Shown: positions 33,633-43,194, counted from the stretch's first letter. The stretch is 64,000 bases of DNA from Igneacidithiobacillus sp041146875 (GCF_041146875.1 NZ_JBFRXP010000013.1:1-64000), one strand, 5' to 3'. Translations and numbers: made by a program. The notes: generated from the letters alone by a model not told the origin.

Positions 33633-35024
33633 ATGCCGAAAGAATTGCCCCCTCTGCATTTTCACGACAGCCTGCAACGGCAGAAAGTCCGCTTTACCCC
33701 GCTGCAGCCCGGCAAGGTCAGCCTCTATGTCTGCGGCATGACGGTCTACGACTATTGTCACTTGGGCCATGCCCGCGCCATGGTCACCTTCGACACCTGG
33801 GCGCGCATTCTGCGTTATTGGGGTCTACAGACCCGTTACGTGCGTAATATCACTGATGTCGATGACAAGATCATTCAGCGTGCGGCAGAACGCCAGGAGC
33901 CCATCGGCGAGCTTACTGAGCGCTTTATTGTCGCTATGCATGAGGATGAGCAGGCGTTGGGATGCCTGCCGCCCGACGAAGAGCCGCGTGCTACGCAACA
34001 TATCCCTGGCATGCAGCGTCTGATCAGCGAACTGATCGAGAAAGGCCACGCGTACGTCGCCAATAATGGCGACGTCTATTACGCGGTACGTAGCTTTCCC
34101 GCCTATGGCCAGCTCTCCGGGCGTAGTCTCGACGAACTGCAGGTCGGTGCGCGCATCGAGCCGGGTGAAAACAAGCGCGATCCTCTCGATTTTGCGCTTT
34201 GGAAAGCCGCCAAGGCGGCGGAACCTGCTTGGCCTTCAGCGTGGGGAGAGGGGCGCCCAGGCTGGCATATCGAATGCTCGGCGATGTCTACCGAGGCCTT
34301 GGGTTGTGAATTCGATATCCACGGCGGTGGCCTGGATTTGCAGTTTCCCCATCATGAGAATGAAATTGCCCAGTCCCAGGGTGCGGGTTGTGCCTTTGCT
34401 CGCTATTGGCTGCATAACGGGCACATCCGTGTGCGCGACGAAAAGATGTCGAAGTCGTTGGGGAATTTCGTCACGGTGCGTGATCTGCTCCCTATGTATG
34501 GCGGTGAAGCATTGCGCTTTTTTATTCTCGGTAGCCACTACCGCAGTCCCTTGCAATACAGCGATGACGCCTTGGCTGCGGCGCAAAGCTCGCTCTCGCG
34601 CCTGTACACGGCGCTACGCGGTCTCGTGCAGCATGAGAGAGCCCCCGAGCTGGGTATGGATTGGGAGGCGCGCTTTCTCGCCGCGTTGGCGGACGACGCC
34701 AATACCCCCGAGGCCCTGGCCGTGCTCTTCGACCTGGCACGGGAGATCAATCGGCTGCGCGAGCAGGGCAGTGAACTGGCGCCGCCTCTGGGCGCGCTCT
34801 TGCGTACATTGGGTGGGGTTTTGGGACTGTTGACGCAAGATCCGGAACGCTTCTTTCAGGGTGAAGCGGGCGATGCAAAGTGGATTGAAGAAAAGCTCGT
34901 CGAGCGACAGAACGCGCGGGCGCAACGCGACTTTGCCCGCGCCGACGCCATTCGCGATGAACTCGATGCCGCAGGAATCGTGATCGAAGACAGTGCTGGA
35001 GGCAGTACCTGGCGGCAGCGCTAG
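33633..35024 (+). CDS. cysS: Cysteinyl-tRNA synthetase
   Basis: A 463-residue CysRS. It has the zinc/active-site start YVCGMTVYDYCHLGHARAM (HLGH being HIGH), KMSKSLGN, and the conserved GWHIECSAMS and FPHHENEIAQ segments that bind cysteine and zinc. The length is normal. It lies 18 bases after gltX and just before the phosphatase gene, so gltX-cysS-phosphatase are probably co-transcribed. Confidence 0.96.
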   Translation: MPKELPPLHFHDSLQRQKVRFTPLQPGKVSLYVCGMTVYDYCHLGHARAMVTFDTWARILRYWGLQTRYVRNITDVDDKIIQRAAERQEPIGELTERFIVAMHEDEQALGCLPPDEEPRATQHIPGMQRLISELIEKGHAYVANNGDVYYAVRSFPAYGQLSGRSLDELQVGARIEPGENKRDPLDFALWKAAKAAEPAWPSAWGEGRPGWHIECSAMSTEALGCEFDIHGGGLDLQFPHHENEIAQSQGAGCAFARYWLHNGHIRVRDEKMSKSLGNFVTVRDLLPMYGGEALRFFILGSHYRSPLQYSDDALAAAQSSLSRLYTALRGLVQHERAPELGMDWEARFLAALADDANTPEALAVLFDLAREINRLREQGSELAPPLGALLRTLGGVLGLLTQDPERFFQGEAGDAKWIEEKLVERQNARAQRDFARADAIRDELDAAGIVIEDSAGGSTWRQR

Positions 35025-35028
35025 CACT

Positions 35029-35484
35029 ATGAAGATACTTTTGGTTTGCCTGGGGAATATTTGCCGCTCACCAATGGCGGAGGGTGTATTCCGACAGCTC
35101 GCTCATGAGCGCGGGCTCGACTGGAAGATCGACTCCGCCGGCACGGCAGATTACCACATCGGCGAGGCGCCCGACCGCCGCGCGCGCCAAGTCAGTTCAG
35201 AAGCTGGCGTTAGCATCGAAAATCTCCGTGGGCGCCAAGTGGAGAAGGCCGACTTTGACCATTTTGACTGGATACTCGCCCTCGATCGCGCCAATCTGCG
35301 CGAGCTGCAGTCCCTTGCCGGGGCGCAACATTCCGCGCGAATTGGCCTGTTACTCGACCCCTTTTTGGAGGGGAAAGAGCCCGCGGAAGTCGCCGATCCC
35401 TATTGGGGCAATATAGAAGAGTTTCGTGCCTGTCGTGCGAAAATTCAGCGCGCTGCGGAAAAGTTTATCGAGCGGGCTGGGTAG
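35029..35484 (+). CDS. Low-molecular-weight protein-tyrosine phosphatase
   Basis: A 151-residue LMW-PTP. It has the P-loop VCLGNICRSP (C-x5-R) near the N-terminus and the general-acid Asp in VADPYWG near the C-terminus. It removes phosphate from Tyr or arginine residues, often in exopolysaccharide or stress control. The start at 35029 lies four bases after the cysS stop. It converges on rne across a hairpin at 35487-35511. Confidence 0.92.
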   Translation: MKILLVCLGNICRSPMAEGVFRQLAHERGLDWKIDSAGTADYHIGEAPDRRARQVSSEAGVSIENLRGRQVEKADFDHFDWILALDRANLRELQSLAGAQHSARIGLLLDPFLEGKEPAEVADPYWGNIEEFRACRAKIQRAAEKFIERAG

Positions 35485-35486
35485 CT

Positions 35487-35511
35487 GGCTGGCAGCTTCG
35501 CCCTGTCAGCC
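35487..35511. terminator. Possible bidirectional hairpin between the phosphatase gene and rne
   Basis: GGCTGGCAG (35487-35495) pairs with CTGTCAGCC (35503-35511), nine pairs including one G-T, around a seven-base loop. It covers the ends of two convergent genes. No T run follows on either strand. Confidence 0.35.
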
Positions 35512-37830
35512 ATCCCCAAGGAGATCACCCTGACCCTTCTGCGTAGGGTCGTCGTCGCTTACCTCAGAATCTGAGCCCGACATTTCCGCGTTAACGGGTT
35601 CCAGTACGTCGGCTTCTTGCTCGGGAACTGGCGCGAACAATATTTCGCCGCTGGCAAAGGCGAATGGGGTAAGTTGCGAGTCACCTGCCGCCATTTGCGT
35701 GGTGCTAGTCTCGCTCTCTTCAATGGTCTCACTGAGTTGTGCAGTGGCAAGCCCTTCCTGGTGGGCAAGAGGCTCCTCTGCCTGCTCGACAGGCGCATGG
35801 CTAAGCGTCGGCTGCGCCAGGGTGCTGGCGGGCACGAGCATCTGATGCCAATCATCGGCAGTCGGCACCAAACCAGGATAACGTAGTTCCTCGTCTACCA
35901 TGCCACCATCAGCCGGGGGTGGTGTGACGTCCGCGATTTCCTCGACATCACTTTCGTCAACTGCACTCTCGCTGCTCTCACCATTGTGCTGGCGGCGGGC
36001 GCGGGCGCGGCGGCCACCACGGCGGCGGCGACGCCCACCAGAGCGGCTATTGTCGTCATCATTGTCGTTGCTGGGCTTTTCCGTGGTCTCCACGGCTTCC
36101 CCCAGACTGGTAAGGGCGGCAAAGGCCTCGGCATCCATGGGTACATAGCGCGACACCAAGGCACGCACCAAACGGGCGAGGATGCCTTCTTCGCGCGGCT
36201 CGGGGGCTGGCTTCGCCTTTGCTACCGGCATGCGTGGGGGTGGTAATTCGTCTGGCGGTGGTGGCGCGGTGAGTGGTGTAATCGCAGCGCTGCTGGCGGC
36301 AACTGCTTTGCTCGGACGCTGCGGCACGCTACTCACACGGCTCTCGACCGGGCGCTCGGCACTAGCCTCGCCCTTGATGCGCTGAATATCGTAATGCGGG
36401 GTCACCAGCGCCGGGTTGGGGATGATGTTGAGGCGCACACCACTACGCGCCTCGAGCTCCAAAATTGCCTGACGTTTCTCGTTTAAGAGATAGACCGCCA
36501 CGTCGATGGGAACCTGACACTCCAACTCGCTACAGTTACGCTTGAGCGCTTCCTCATGCAGCAAGCGCAATACATGCATGGCGGTGCCTTCGCACCCGCG
36601 AATCTGTCCGGTACCGCTACAGCGCGGGCAGGGTTCGTAGGTGGCCTCGTCCAGACTCGCGCCCAAGCGTTGCCGCGACATCTCCAACAGCCCAAAGCGC
36701 GAAATGCGTCCCACCTGCACTCGCGCCCGGTCGATTTTTAGCGACTCCCGGATGCGAGTTTCGACTTCACGCTGGTGTTTGGGTGAATCCATGTCGATAA
36801 AATCGACTACGATCAAGCCACCAATATCGCGCAAGCGAATTTGCCGCGCGATCTCCTCCGCCGCCTCTAAGTTGGTTTGGAACGCAGTCTCGGCGATGTC
36901 CTGCCCCTTGGTGGCCTTGCCGGAGTTGATATCGATGGCGACCAATGCCTCGGTGTGATCGATCACGATCGCGCCACCGGATTCCAGACGCACCTCGCGG
37001 CTGAAGGCCGACTCAATCTGCTGCTCGATCTGATAACGGCTAAAGAGTGGGATGTCGTTTTCGTAAGATTTGAGGCGCGAAACCATGCGTGGCATCATTC
37101 CGCCCATAAATTGCTGCGCCGCCTCGAAGGCTGAGGGCTCGTCGATCAGCACCTCGCCAATGTCTTCGGAAAAATGATCGCGCAGGGCACGCACCACCAC
37201 ATTGCCTTCCTGGTAGATGAGGAAGGGGGCAGAACGCTCGGAGGCCGCCGCGGTAACTGCTTGCCAGATTTGCTTGAGGTACTCCAGATCGCGCTGCAGC
37301 GCCTCAAAATCCTGGCCGATGCCGGCGGTGCGGGCAATGACTCCCATGTCTTCGGGAATATCCAGCATCTGCAGATGCTGGCGAATCTGCGCGCGGTCAT
37401 CGCCCTCAATGCGTCGCGATACCCCGCCAGCACGCGGGTTGTTGGGCATAAGCACTAGATAGCGCCCGGCCAAGCTCACAAAGGTGGTGAGCGCCGCGCC
37501 CTTGCTTGAGCGTTCTTCTTTATCGACCTGGACGATGACCTCCTGGCCTTCACGCAGCAACTCCTGAATGCGCTTGCGCCCAGGCTCTTGCTTTTGGAAG
37601 TACTCGCGGGAGATTTCTTTTAGGGGAAGAAAGCCGTGCCGCTCGGCACCGTAATCGACAAAAGCGGCCTCCAGGCTGGGCTCGATACGGGTAATCTTGC
37701 CCTTGTAGACATTGCTTTTTTTCTGCTCGCGAAAGGCGTGTTCCAGATGCAAATCGAGCAGTTTCTGACCATCTACCAGCGCCACCCGCAGCTCTTCGGC
37801 ATGGGTGGCATTAATCAACATTCTTTTCAT
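35506..37830 (-). CDS. rne: Ribonuclease E/G family endoribonuclease (RNase E type)
   Basis: A 774-residue RNase E. The start at 37830 gives MKRMLINATHAEELRV, close to E. coli RNase E, with GGAGA eight bases upstream. S1 domain about 35-115, catalytic RNase-H-like and DNase-I-like core about 120-400, and the zinc-link CPRCSGTG. The tail after residue 500 is Pro-rich, then has an Arg-rich RNA-binding patch (RRRRRGGRRARARR) and an acidic low-complexity end. It initiates mRNA decay and rRNA/tRNA processing. The scaffold tail is shorter than in enterics. Confidence 0.94.
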   Translation of the reverse strand: MKRMLINATHAEELRVALVDGQKLLDLHLEHAFREQKKSNVYKGKITRIEPSLEAAFVDYGAERHGFLPLKEISREYFQKQEPGRKRIQELLREGQEVIVQVDKEERSSKGAALTTFVSLAGRYLVLMPNNPRAGGVSRRIEGDDRAQIRQHLQMLDIPEDMGVIARTAGIGQDFEALQRDLEYLKQIWQAVTAAASERSAPFLIYQEGNVVVRALRDHFSEDIGEVLIDEPSAFEAAQQFMGGMMPRMVSRLKSYENDIPLFSRYQIEQQIESAFSREVRLESGGAIVIDHTEALVAIDINSGKATKGQDIAETAFQTNLEAAEEIARQIRLRDIGGLIVVDFIDMDSPKHQREVETRIRESLKIDRARVQVGRISRFGLLEMSRQRLGASLDEATYEPCPRCSGTGQIRGCEGTAMHVLRLLHEEALKRNCSELECQVPIDVAVYLLNEKRQAILELEARSGVRLNIIPNPALVTPHYDIQRIKGEASAERPVESRVSSVPQRPSKAVAASSAAITPLTAPPPPDELPPPRMPVAKAKPAPEPREEGILARLVRALVSRYVPMDAEAFAALTSLGEAVETTEKPSNDNDDDNSRSGGRRRRRGGRRARARRQHNGESSESAVDESDVEEIADVTPPPADGGMVDEELRYPGLVPTADDWHQMLVPASTLAQPTLSHAPVEQAEEPLAHQEGLATAQLSETIEESETSTTQMAAGDSQLTPFAFASGEILFAPVPEQEADVLEPVNAEMSGSDSEVSDDDPTQKGQGDLLGDG

Positions 37831-37995
37831 TACCATCTTCTCCGGCGCTCAAACCCACAGCGGGGAGCGCAACGTATTGCGTGAACTGGGCAGCATATCC
37901 GGTCGCGGCCGGTGCTTATACCTATGTATTCGACCGGTGCACTCTCACTGCTGCGCGGCCTACGTCGCAATATATGACAGAAGAGATTAGAATCG

Positions 37996-38009
37996 CAAAC
38001 GTTTGCGCG
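37996..38009. promoter_or_regulatory. LacI/PurR-type palindrome upstream of rluC
   Basis: A perfect palindrome, CGCAAACGTTTGCG, matches the style of PurR and other LacI-family operators. It ends 10 bases before the rluC start, right after a TAGAAT -10-like hexamer (37990-37995), so a bound protein would block rluC transcription. It also lies about 170 bases upstream of the divergent rne. Confidence 0.45.
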
Positions 38010-38019
38010 GGAGTGGCAC

Positions 38020-38964
38020 ATGGTGGAAAGCGGGGTTCGCTATCTGGAGATTGGCGAAGCAGAGGCAGGACAGCGCCTGGACAATTTTTTGTTGCGGGTG
38101 ATGAAAGGGGTGCCGCGCTCTCACGTCTACAAAATTCTGCGCAGCGGCGAGGTACGCGTAAACAAGGGACGTGCCAAGGCGCAATACCATGTAACGCTTG
38201 GCGATCAGGTACGCGTACCGCCCGTGCGGCAAGCCGACCCCAGCCCCACACCCAAGGTGGCGCCCAAGCTCGCCGATGATTTGCTCACCCGCATTCTGTA
38301 CGAAGATGACCGTGTGCTGGTGCTCGACAAGCCCAGCGGCTTGGCGGTGCATGGTGGTTCCGGTATCGCCTGGGGGGTGATTGAGGCCCTGCGTAGCTTG
38401 CGCCCCGAATTGCGCGAGCTAGAACTGGTGCACCGTCTGGATCGAGAAACCTCCGGCTGCCTGCTGCTCAGTAAACGCCGCTCGGCGTTGCGCCAACTGC
38501 ATGCCGATTTGCGTGACTCTGCCTTTCAAAAACGCTATCTCTGTTTGGCCTGGGGCAAATGGTCGGGTGGCGAGCGCCGTGTGGATTTGCCTTTGCGCAA
38601 GAATACTCTGCGCTCGGGCGAACGCATCGTGCGGGTCGATCAGGAGAGCGGTAAGTCCGCGGCTACCCGTTTTGCACTGATGCAAAGATTTGCCCACTGC
38701 ACCTTGCTCGAGGCCGAGCTGGAAACCGGGCGCACGCATCAAATCCGCGTGCATTTGCAGTCCATCGGCCATCCGCTGCTGGGAGACGAAAAATACGGCG
38801 ATGCCAGTGCCAACGCCCAGTTGCGCGAGCGTGGTCTACGCCGACTATTCTTGCACGCCAGCCTGTTGGCTTTTCCACATCCACGGGATCAGCGCATCAT
38901 TCGTGTGGAAGCGCCATTACCCGAACAACTACAAGCGCTGCTCCGCGAGTTATCTGCGTCTTAG
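38020..38964 (+). CDS. rluC: RluC-type 23S rRNA pseudouridine synthase
   Basis: A 314-residue RluA-family synthase: S4 RNA-binding domain (residues about 15-75, RLDNFLLRVMKGVPRSHVYK) and catalytic domain with HRLDRETSGCLLL holding the nucleophilic Asp. ETGRTHQIRVHL closes the active site. RluC modifies three uridines in 23S rRNA. It is divergent from rne, the usual rne-rluC arrangement. Confidence 0.93.
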   Translation: MVESGVRYLEIGEAEAGQRLDNFLLRVMKGVPRSHVYKILRSGEVRVNKGRAKAQYHVTLGDQVRVPPVRQADPSPTPKVAPKLADDLLTRILYEDDRVLVLDKPSGLAVHGGSGIAWGVIEALRSLRPELRELELVHRLDRETSGCLLLSKRRSALRQLHADLRDSAFQKRYLCLAWGKWSGGERRVDLPLRKNTLRSGERIVRVDQESGKSAATRFALMQRFAHCTLLEAELETGRTHQIRVHLQSIGHPLLGDEKYGDASANAQLRERGLRRLFLHASLLAFPHPRDQRIIRVEAPLPEQLQALLRELSAS

Positions 38965-39081
38965 GCGAAAAAATTCTCACTCTTCTTGTCGGGCGGGCCA
39001 TGGCGAAGTTGTGCGACTGGACAGCGTCCAGTTCCCGCGAAATAATGGCCGTATGCAAGGTAATATAACGGTATACTGGAA

Positions 39082-39870
39082 GTGAAGTGCTCTAACTCTC
39101 TGCGTCGGCTCTCATTTGACGCGTCCTTACTGTTATTCTCTCTGGTGATCATTGCCATCCTGATCGCGCCCTTTTCCGAGATGTTTTTGGGCTTGGATTG
39201 GCAGCACCTGCAGTTTGCTCCCAACGACCTGCAAGCCATCCGTACTTCCCTCGTCTATAGTGGTTTCGCCCTGCTCCTCTGTATAGTCTTTGGTACGCCA
39301 TTGGCATGGTGGATGGCGCATCGGCGCTATCGCTGGAGTCCCATAGTAGAGGCCTTGATCTTGCTCCCTCTCCTCACCCCACCTTTGGCCCTGGGCATAT
39401 TGCTTGCGTCCTTTTTCGGTCCTTACGCTCCGGCGGGTGCACTACTCTCTCGCTGGGGCGTGGAGTTGGTCAATACAGCGCCGGCCTTCATCATGGCACA
39501 GGTATACGCGGCAATGCCGTACTATGTGCTCTCCGCCCGCGCGGCGTTCGAAGGTGTGCCCAGGGAATTAGAGGAAATGAGCCATACGCTCGGAAAATCC
39601 TCTTGGCAAACCTTTTGGATAGTGACCTTGCCTTTGGCCCGGTCTGGTCTGACCACGGCGACGGCTTTGGGATGGGTGCGGGCGATGGGCGAGTTTGGTG
39701 TGGTTTTGATTGTTGCGTATTACCCCATGGGTATCCCCGTGAAACTCTATCAAAATCTCGAAGACATTGGCCTCAGCGCGGTATATCCGCTGCTCTGGAT
39801 CTTCTTCTTGGTGGCAATCCCTTTTCCTCTGTGGATTGGCTTGCGCGCACGTAAGCGGTCCCTGGCGTAG
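39082..39870 (+). CDS. modB: ModB-like molybdate/oxyanion ABC permease
   Basis: A 262-residue permease with six or so membrane segments and the EAA-type loop that contacts the ATPase (REMEEMS-like: VPRELEEMSHTLGKSSWQTF). It resembles ModB of molybdate transporters. The start is a GTG at 39082. Just upstream, CCGTAT and ATAACGG half-sites (39049-39071) only loosely recall a ModE box. It lies against modC with no gap. No substrate-binding protein gene (modA) lies nearby. Confidence 0.85.
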   Translation: MKCSNSLRRLSFDASLLLFSLVIIAILIAPFSEMFLGLDWQHLQFAPNDLQAIRTSLVYSGFALLLCIVFGTPLAWWMAHRRYRWSPIVEALILLPLLTPPLALGILLASFFGPYAPAGALLSRWGVELVNTAPAFIMAQVYAAMPYYVLSARAAFEGVPRELEEMSHTLGKSSWQTFWIVTLPLARSGLTTATALGWVRAMGEFGVVLIVAYYPMGIPVKLYQNLEDIGLSAVYPLLWIFFLVAIPFPLWIGLRARKRSLA

Positions 39871-40881
39871 ATGCTGGCATTACGCTGCCAGAGTAACTAT
39901 CCAGTTTCCCTCGATATCTCCCTCGAGGTGGACGGGCTCACGGTATTGCTGGGCCGCTCTGGCGAAGGCAAAACGACTTTCCTCCGCGCCCTGCTCGGGC
40001 TAGTGCCGGCGCGGGTAGAGCCATGGGGAAATCTACCCACCGAACGTCGACCGCTAGGTTATTTGCCCCAAGGCTATGCCCTTTTTCCGCATCTGCGGGT
40101 TTGGCAAAACGTCGCGTTCCCTATGCCGGAGCACAGCCCACAGCGAAAGCGCGCGGCACTGGAACTGCTGGAGCGCGTTGGCCTGGCAACACATGCGGAG
40201 CATTATCCTGCTGCCCTCTCCGGTGGTCAGCGTCAGCGCGTTGCTCTGCTGCGCGCTATGGCACGCAAGCCGCGTTTACTACTGCTCGACGAACCAACTT
40301 CCAGTCTGGATCTGCAAACTCGCGATGAAATCATCGGTGCCTTGGTGGAAGAGGCAGAAATGTTTGCCGTACCGCTGCTAGTAGTAAGCCACGACATCGG
40401 CATCTGCGCGCGGTCGCAGCGTATGGCGATTTTGCAGGGCGGGAAAATATCGGCCCAAGGCGATCCATCTGGGATCTTTTCCCGTCCGCCCAATCCTCGT
40501 GCGGCGCAATTGCTGGGCATGGAGAATTTTCTTTCTGGAAGGATCGAAGAAACGCTCAGCGATGGCAGGTATTGGGTCCGTGTTGCACAGCATCGTTTGC
40601 GCGCAACGGGTATGCCGGGATTTTTGGCAGGTGAAGAAGTCACTTTGGGCATAAGGGCCGAGGATGTCATGCTACTTAGCGATGGAGAAATCGCAGCAGA
40701 GAATCTAATAGCCACTACCCTGCAGGAATGGCGGCGAGAGACCTTGTGGCAGCGCTTTATCACGAGTGCGCCGCTGGTGCTGCACGGGCGCTTTCTTGCT
40801 CGAGATAGAGAGGGAGTCTCAGGAGAAGGAGTTCGGATCGTACTGCCCGCCGAGCGATTATTGCTGTGGCCTAAAGAATAA
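39871..40881 (+). CDS. modC: ModC-like ABC transporter ATPase
   Basis: A 336-residue ATPase with Walker A GRSGEGKTT, signature LSGGQRQRV, Walker B LLLLDEPTSSLD and switch His in VVSHD. The C-terminal third (about 240-335) is a TOBE-type regulatory domain, as in ModC. It starts directly after the modB stop. It would power uptake of molybdate, tungstate or sulfate. Molybdenum would serve the molybdopterin enzyme at 53844-54479 (inference). Confidence 0.87.
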   Translation: MLALRCQSNYPVSLDISLEVDGLTVLLGRSGEGKTTFLRALLGLVPARVEPWGNLPTERRPLGYLPQGYALFPHLRVWQNVAFPMPEHSPQRKRAALELLERVGLATHAEHYPAALSGGQRQRVALLRAMARKPRLLLLDEPTSSLDLQTRDEIIGALVEEAEMFAVPLLVVSHDIGICARSQRMAILQGGKISAQGDPSGIFSRPPNPRAAQLLGMENFLSGRIEETLSDGRYWVRVAQHRLRATGMPGFLAGEEVTLGIRAEDVMLLSDGEIAAENLIATTLQEWRRETLWQRFITSAPLVLHGRFLARDREGVSGEGVRIVLPAERLLLWPKE

Positions 40882-40993
40882 CAATAGTTTTATATGTCTT
40901 TTTAGAATATTACTTTTCCGCACAACTTGCATTCATATACTACACTTAAAGCGTGATGTATTTGGTTCCGATGAAAACGGAGGAGTGTAACGT

Positions 40994-42280
40994 ATGAAAC
41001 CGCATGTAGTCGTTTTAGGGGGTAACTTCGCTGGCCTAGGTTCCGCCCAGAAGATTCGCCAATATTGTGGCGATACTGTGCGCATCACCGTGCTGGATCG
41101 TAAGGATTATCTATTGTTTGTTCCAAATATTCCGGCGGAAGTGTATGAGGACCGTGATCCCAGCAAAACATTGGCGATGGATTTACGCAGCACCCTCGCC
41201 GAGGATGATATCGACTTCATTCAGGGCGAAGTGAAGGCACTGGATGTGGACGCCAAGCGTGTCGATTTTGTCCCCAATGAGCGCCCTGGTGCGGCAAGTG
41301 AATCAATGTCCTACGATTATGTCGTCGTTGGTGTTGGTAATCGTTTGGCCTTCGACAAAATCGAAGGGTTTGCCGAGCATGGTCAAACCTGCACAGACTT
41401 TTATTATGGCAACAAGCTGCGTCGCTATCTGCACGAAGAATACAAGGGTGGGCCGGTAGCGATAGGTTCGGCGCGTTTTCATCAGGGTGACGGCACCAAG
41501 GATATCAAGCTCTATGGTGGGCATGCCTTCCCGAGTGCCGAGGCAGCTTGTGAGGGGCCACCAGTAGAAACCATGTTGGCGACCGCTACTTGGCTCAAGG
41601 AACATGGCATGGGTGGTCCCGAGAAGATCACGGTGTTCACCCCTGCTAACCTGATTGCCGAAGATGCCGGTGAAGAGGTGGTCGGTAGCCTGCTGAAGAT
41701 TGCGTCTGGGATGGGCTTCAACTACGTCAATAATGGCAAGGACATCACCCGCATCACCAAGGATGGCGTTGAATTGGCGAGTGGCAAGACCATTGAGGCG
41801 GAGCTGAAGATCATCTTCCCCGATTGGGTGCCGCACGACTTCCTCAAGGGTCTCCCGATTTCTGACAGCGAGGGTTTCGTGGTTACTGACACCACTATGC
41901 GTAACCCCAAGTATCCCAATGTGTTTGCGGCTGGTGACGCGGCAGCCATCACTGTTCCGAAGCTGGGTGGCATTGGCCATGCCGAGGCTGAGATTGTCGC
42001 AAAACAGATCGCCAAGGATTTGCGGCGGATGAGTGCGGCAGATGCCGATAAAGAGTTGGAGCCGGTGGTTTACTGTATTGGCGACATGGGCGCAAACCAA
42101 GCGTTCTACATTCGTTCCAATAGCTGGTTCGGCGGTCCGGATCAGATCCTGAAAATGGGTCATGTTCCGTTTTTGCTGAAGATGCAATACAAAAATCTCT
42201 TCTTCAAGACACGTGGAAAGATGCCGGAATGGGGCTTGGATGCCTCGAAGCTTCTGGCGGAAAAGATCTTTGCCGCTTGA
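40994..42280 (+). CDS. sqr: Sulfide:quinone oxidoreductase-like flavoprotein
   Basis: A 428-residue two-Rossmann FAD protein (VVVLGGNFAGLGSAQ at the N-terminus; NVFAAGDAAAI for FAD near the C-terminus). Cys133 (GQTCTDF), Cys186 (EAACEGPP) and Cys361 (VVYCIGDMG) fall where SQR enzymes carry their three redox Cys. This supports oxidation of sulfide to polysulfide with transfer to quinone at the membrane. An insert around 163-180 separates it from the well-known Acidithiobacillus SQR. An NDH-2-like activity is the alternative. A GGAGGAG ribosome-binding site precedes it, and the DUF1641 gene follows. Confidence 0.85.
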   Translation: MKPHVVVLGGNFAGLGSAQKIRQYCGDTVRITVLDRKDYLLFVPNIPAEVYEDRDPSKTLAMDLRSTLAEDDIDFIQGEVKALDVDAKRVDFVPNERPGAASESMSYDYVVVGVGNRLAFDKIEGFAEHGQTCTDFYYGNKLRRYLHEEYKGGPVAIGSARFHQGDGTKDIKLYGGHAFPSAEAACEGPPVETMLATATWLKEHGMGGPEKITVFTPANLIAEDAGEEVVGSLLKIASGMGFNYVNNGKDITRITKDGVELASGKTIEAELKIIFPDWVPHDFLKGLPISDSEGFVVTDTTMRNPKYPNVFAAGDAAAITVPKLGGIGHAEAEIVAKQIAKDLRRMSAADADKELEPVVYCIGDMGANQAFYIRSNSWFGGPDQILKMGHVPFLLKMQYKNLFFKTRGKMPEWGLDASKLLAEKIFAA

Positions 42281-42339
42281 TGGGAGGTCGGGGGGCGCGA
42301 GCCCCTTCTTCCATAGAGTACTAGAAAAAGGAGAGCAGA

Positions 42340-43194
42340 ATGACCACGGAACAAAATGTCATGCCCAGCCTCAGCCCAGAACAGTGGGCAGGCTTGGCAC
42401 GTTTGGGAGATATGGTTAGCAGTACGGAGTCTTTTCTTGGTAGCCCCGCGAGTAGTGCCGTCATCGGCCTAGCATTACGTTTTGGTGACTGGAATGAGCG
42501 CTATCAGTTAGATGCCTCAGTTGAGGAATTGTTGGCGACCCTTAATGCCTTGCGCGATGCGGGCATTTTGAAATGGGTTCGGGATAATGCAGACTTCGTG
42601 CGCGACAACGTCCAATTGTTGCAAGGGTTTGGCCCGCAATTACTCAAGGTAATGCAAGAGATCCCCTGGGCGATTTTGCCGCAGACACTGAAACTGTTCA
42701 GTGATGTTTTGCCGCGCGTGGAAGCGCTGTGGGGATTTTTGCAAACCGGCGCCGGCAATGACTTGGTTGCGCAACTGAAAAAATTGGGCGATCTCTGGGA
42801 AGAGACACGAGCCGATGAGAGTGTGGTCGCGGCGCTACGTTTGCTTCGTCAACTACAGGACGACGGTAATTTGCAGCGTGTCGCCGATCTCAGCCGACAG
42901 ATTGGTTTGCTTGCCGAAACTATCCCAGTCGAATCGCTCATGGGTCAGCTTCTACAGGAACAAGAAAGTGGTCCCTTGCTGAGTGCCTTTGCAACACTGA
43001 TGCATTCTAGTAAGGCAATGAGCAAGGCGTTGGCAGATGCTGCAGAGCATGAAGCGCGTGGCAAGGCAGGCGGAATCTCTGGCCTTTACCACATGCTGAA
43101 GGATCCCGATGTACAACGTGGCATGCGGGTCGTGGCGGTTTTGCCGGTATATTTGCAGAAGGCTGGGGTGCTGCCCAAAGAGGTTGCTGCCTAG
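42340..43194 (+). CDS. DUF1641 protein, SQR partner
   Basis: A 284-residue soluble, helical protein. DUF1641 proteins are commonly encoded beside SQR-like or formate-dehydrogenase-like flavoproteins, as here, 59 bases downstream. It has long amphipathic helices (LLATLNALRDAGILKWVRDN, LKLFSDVLPRVEALWGFLQT) and a final GISGLYHMLKDPDVQRGMRV. Its role, perhaps membrane docking or assembly of the flavoprotein, is not established. A GGAGA-like site precedes the ATG. Confidence 0.88.
   Translation: MTTEQNVMPSLSPEQWAGLARLGDMVSSTESFLGSPASSAVIGLALRFGDWNERYQLDASVEELLATLNALRDAGILKWVRDNADFVRDNVQLLQGFGPQLLKVMQEIPWAILPQTLKLFSDVLPRVEALWGFLQTGAGNDLVAQLKKLGDLWEETRADESVVAALRLLRQLQDDGNLQRVADLSRQIGLLAETIPVESLMGQLLQEQESGPLLSAFATLMHSSKAMSKALADAAEHEARGKAGGISGLYHMLKDPDVQRGMRVVAVLPVYLQKAGVLPKEVAA

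Noticed and set aside
39016..39032. Terminator after rluC (ACTGGAC-AGC-GTCCAGT)
   Set aside because: The stem is perfect but only seven pairs long and no T run follows, so I could not call it a terminator.
39049..39071. ModE-binding box before modB
   Set aside because: Only short CCGTAT and ATAACGG half-sites are present, and their spacing and core do not fit the consensus well.
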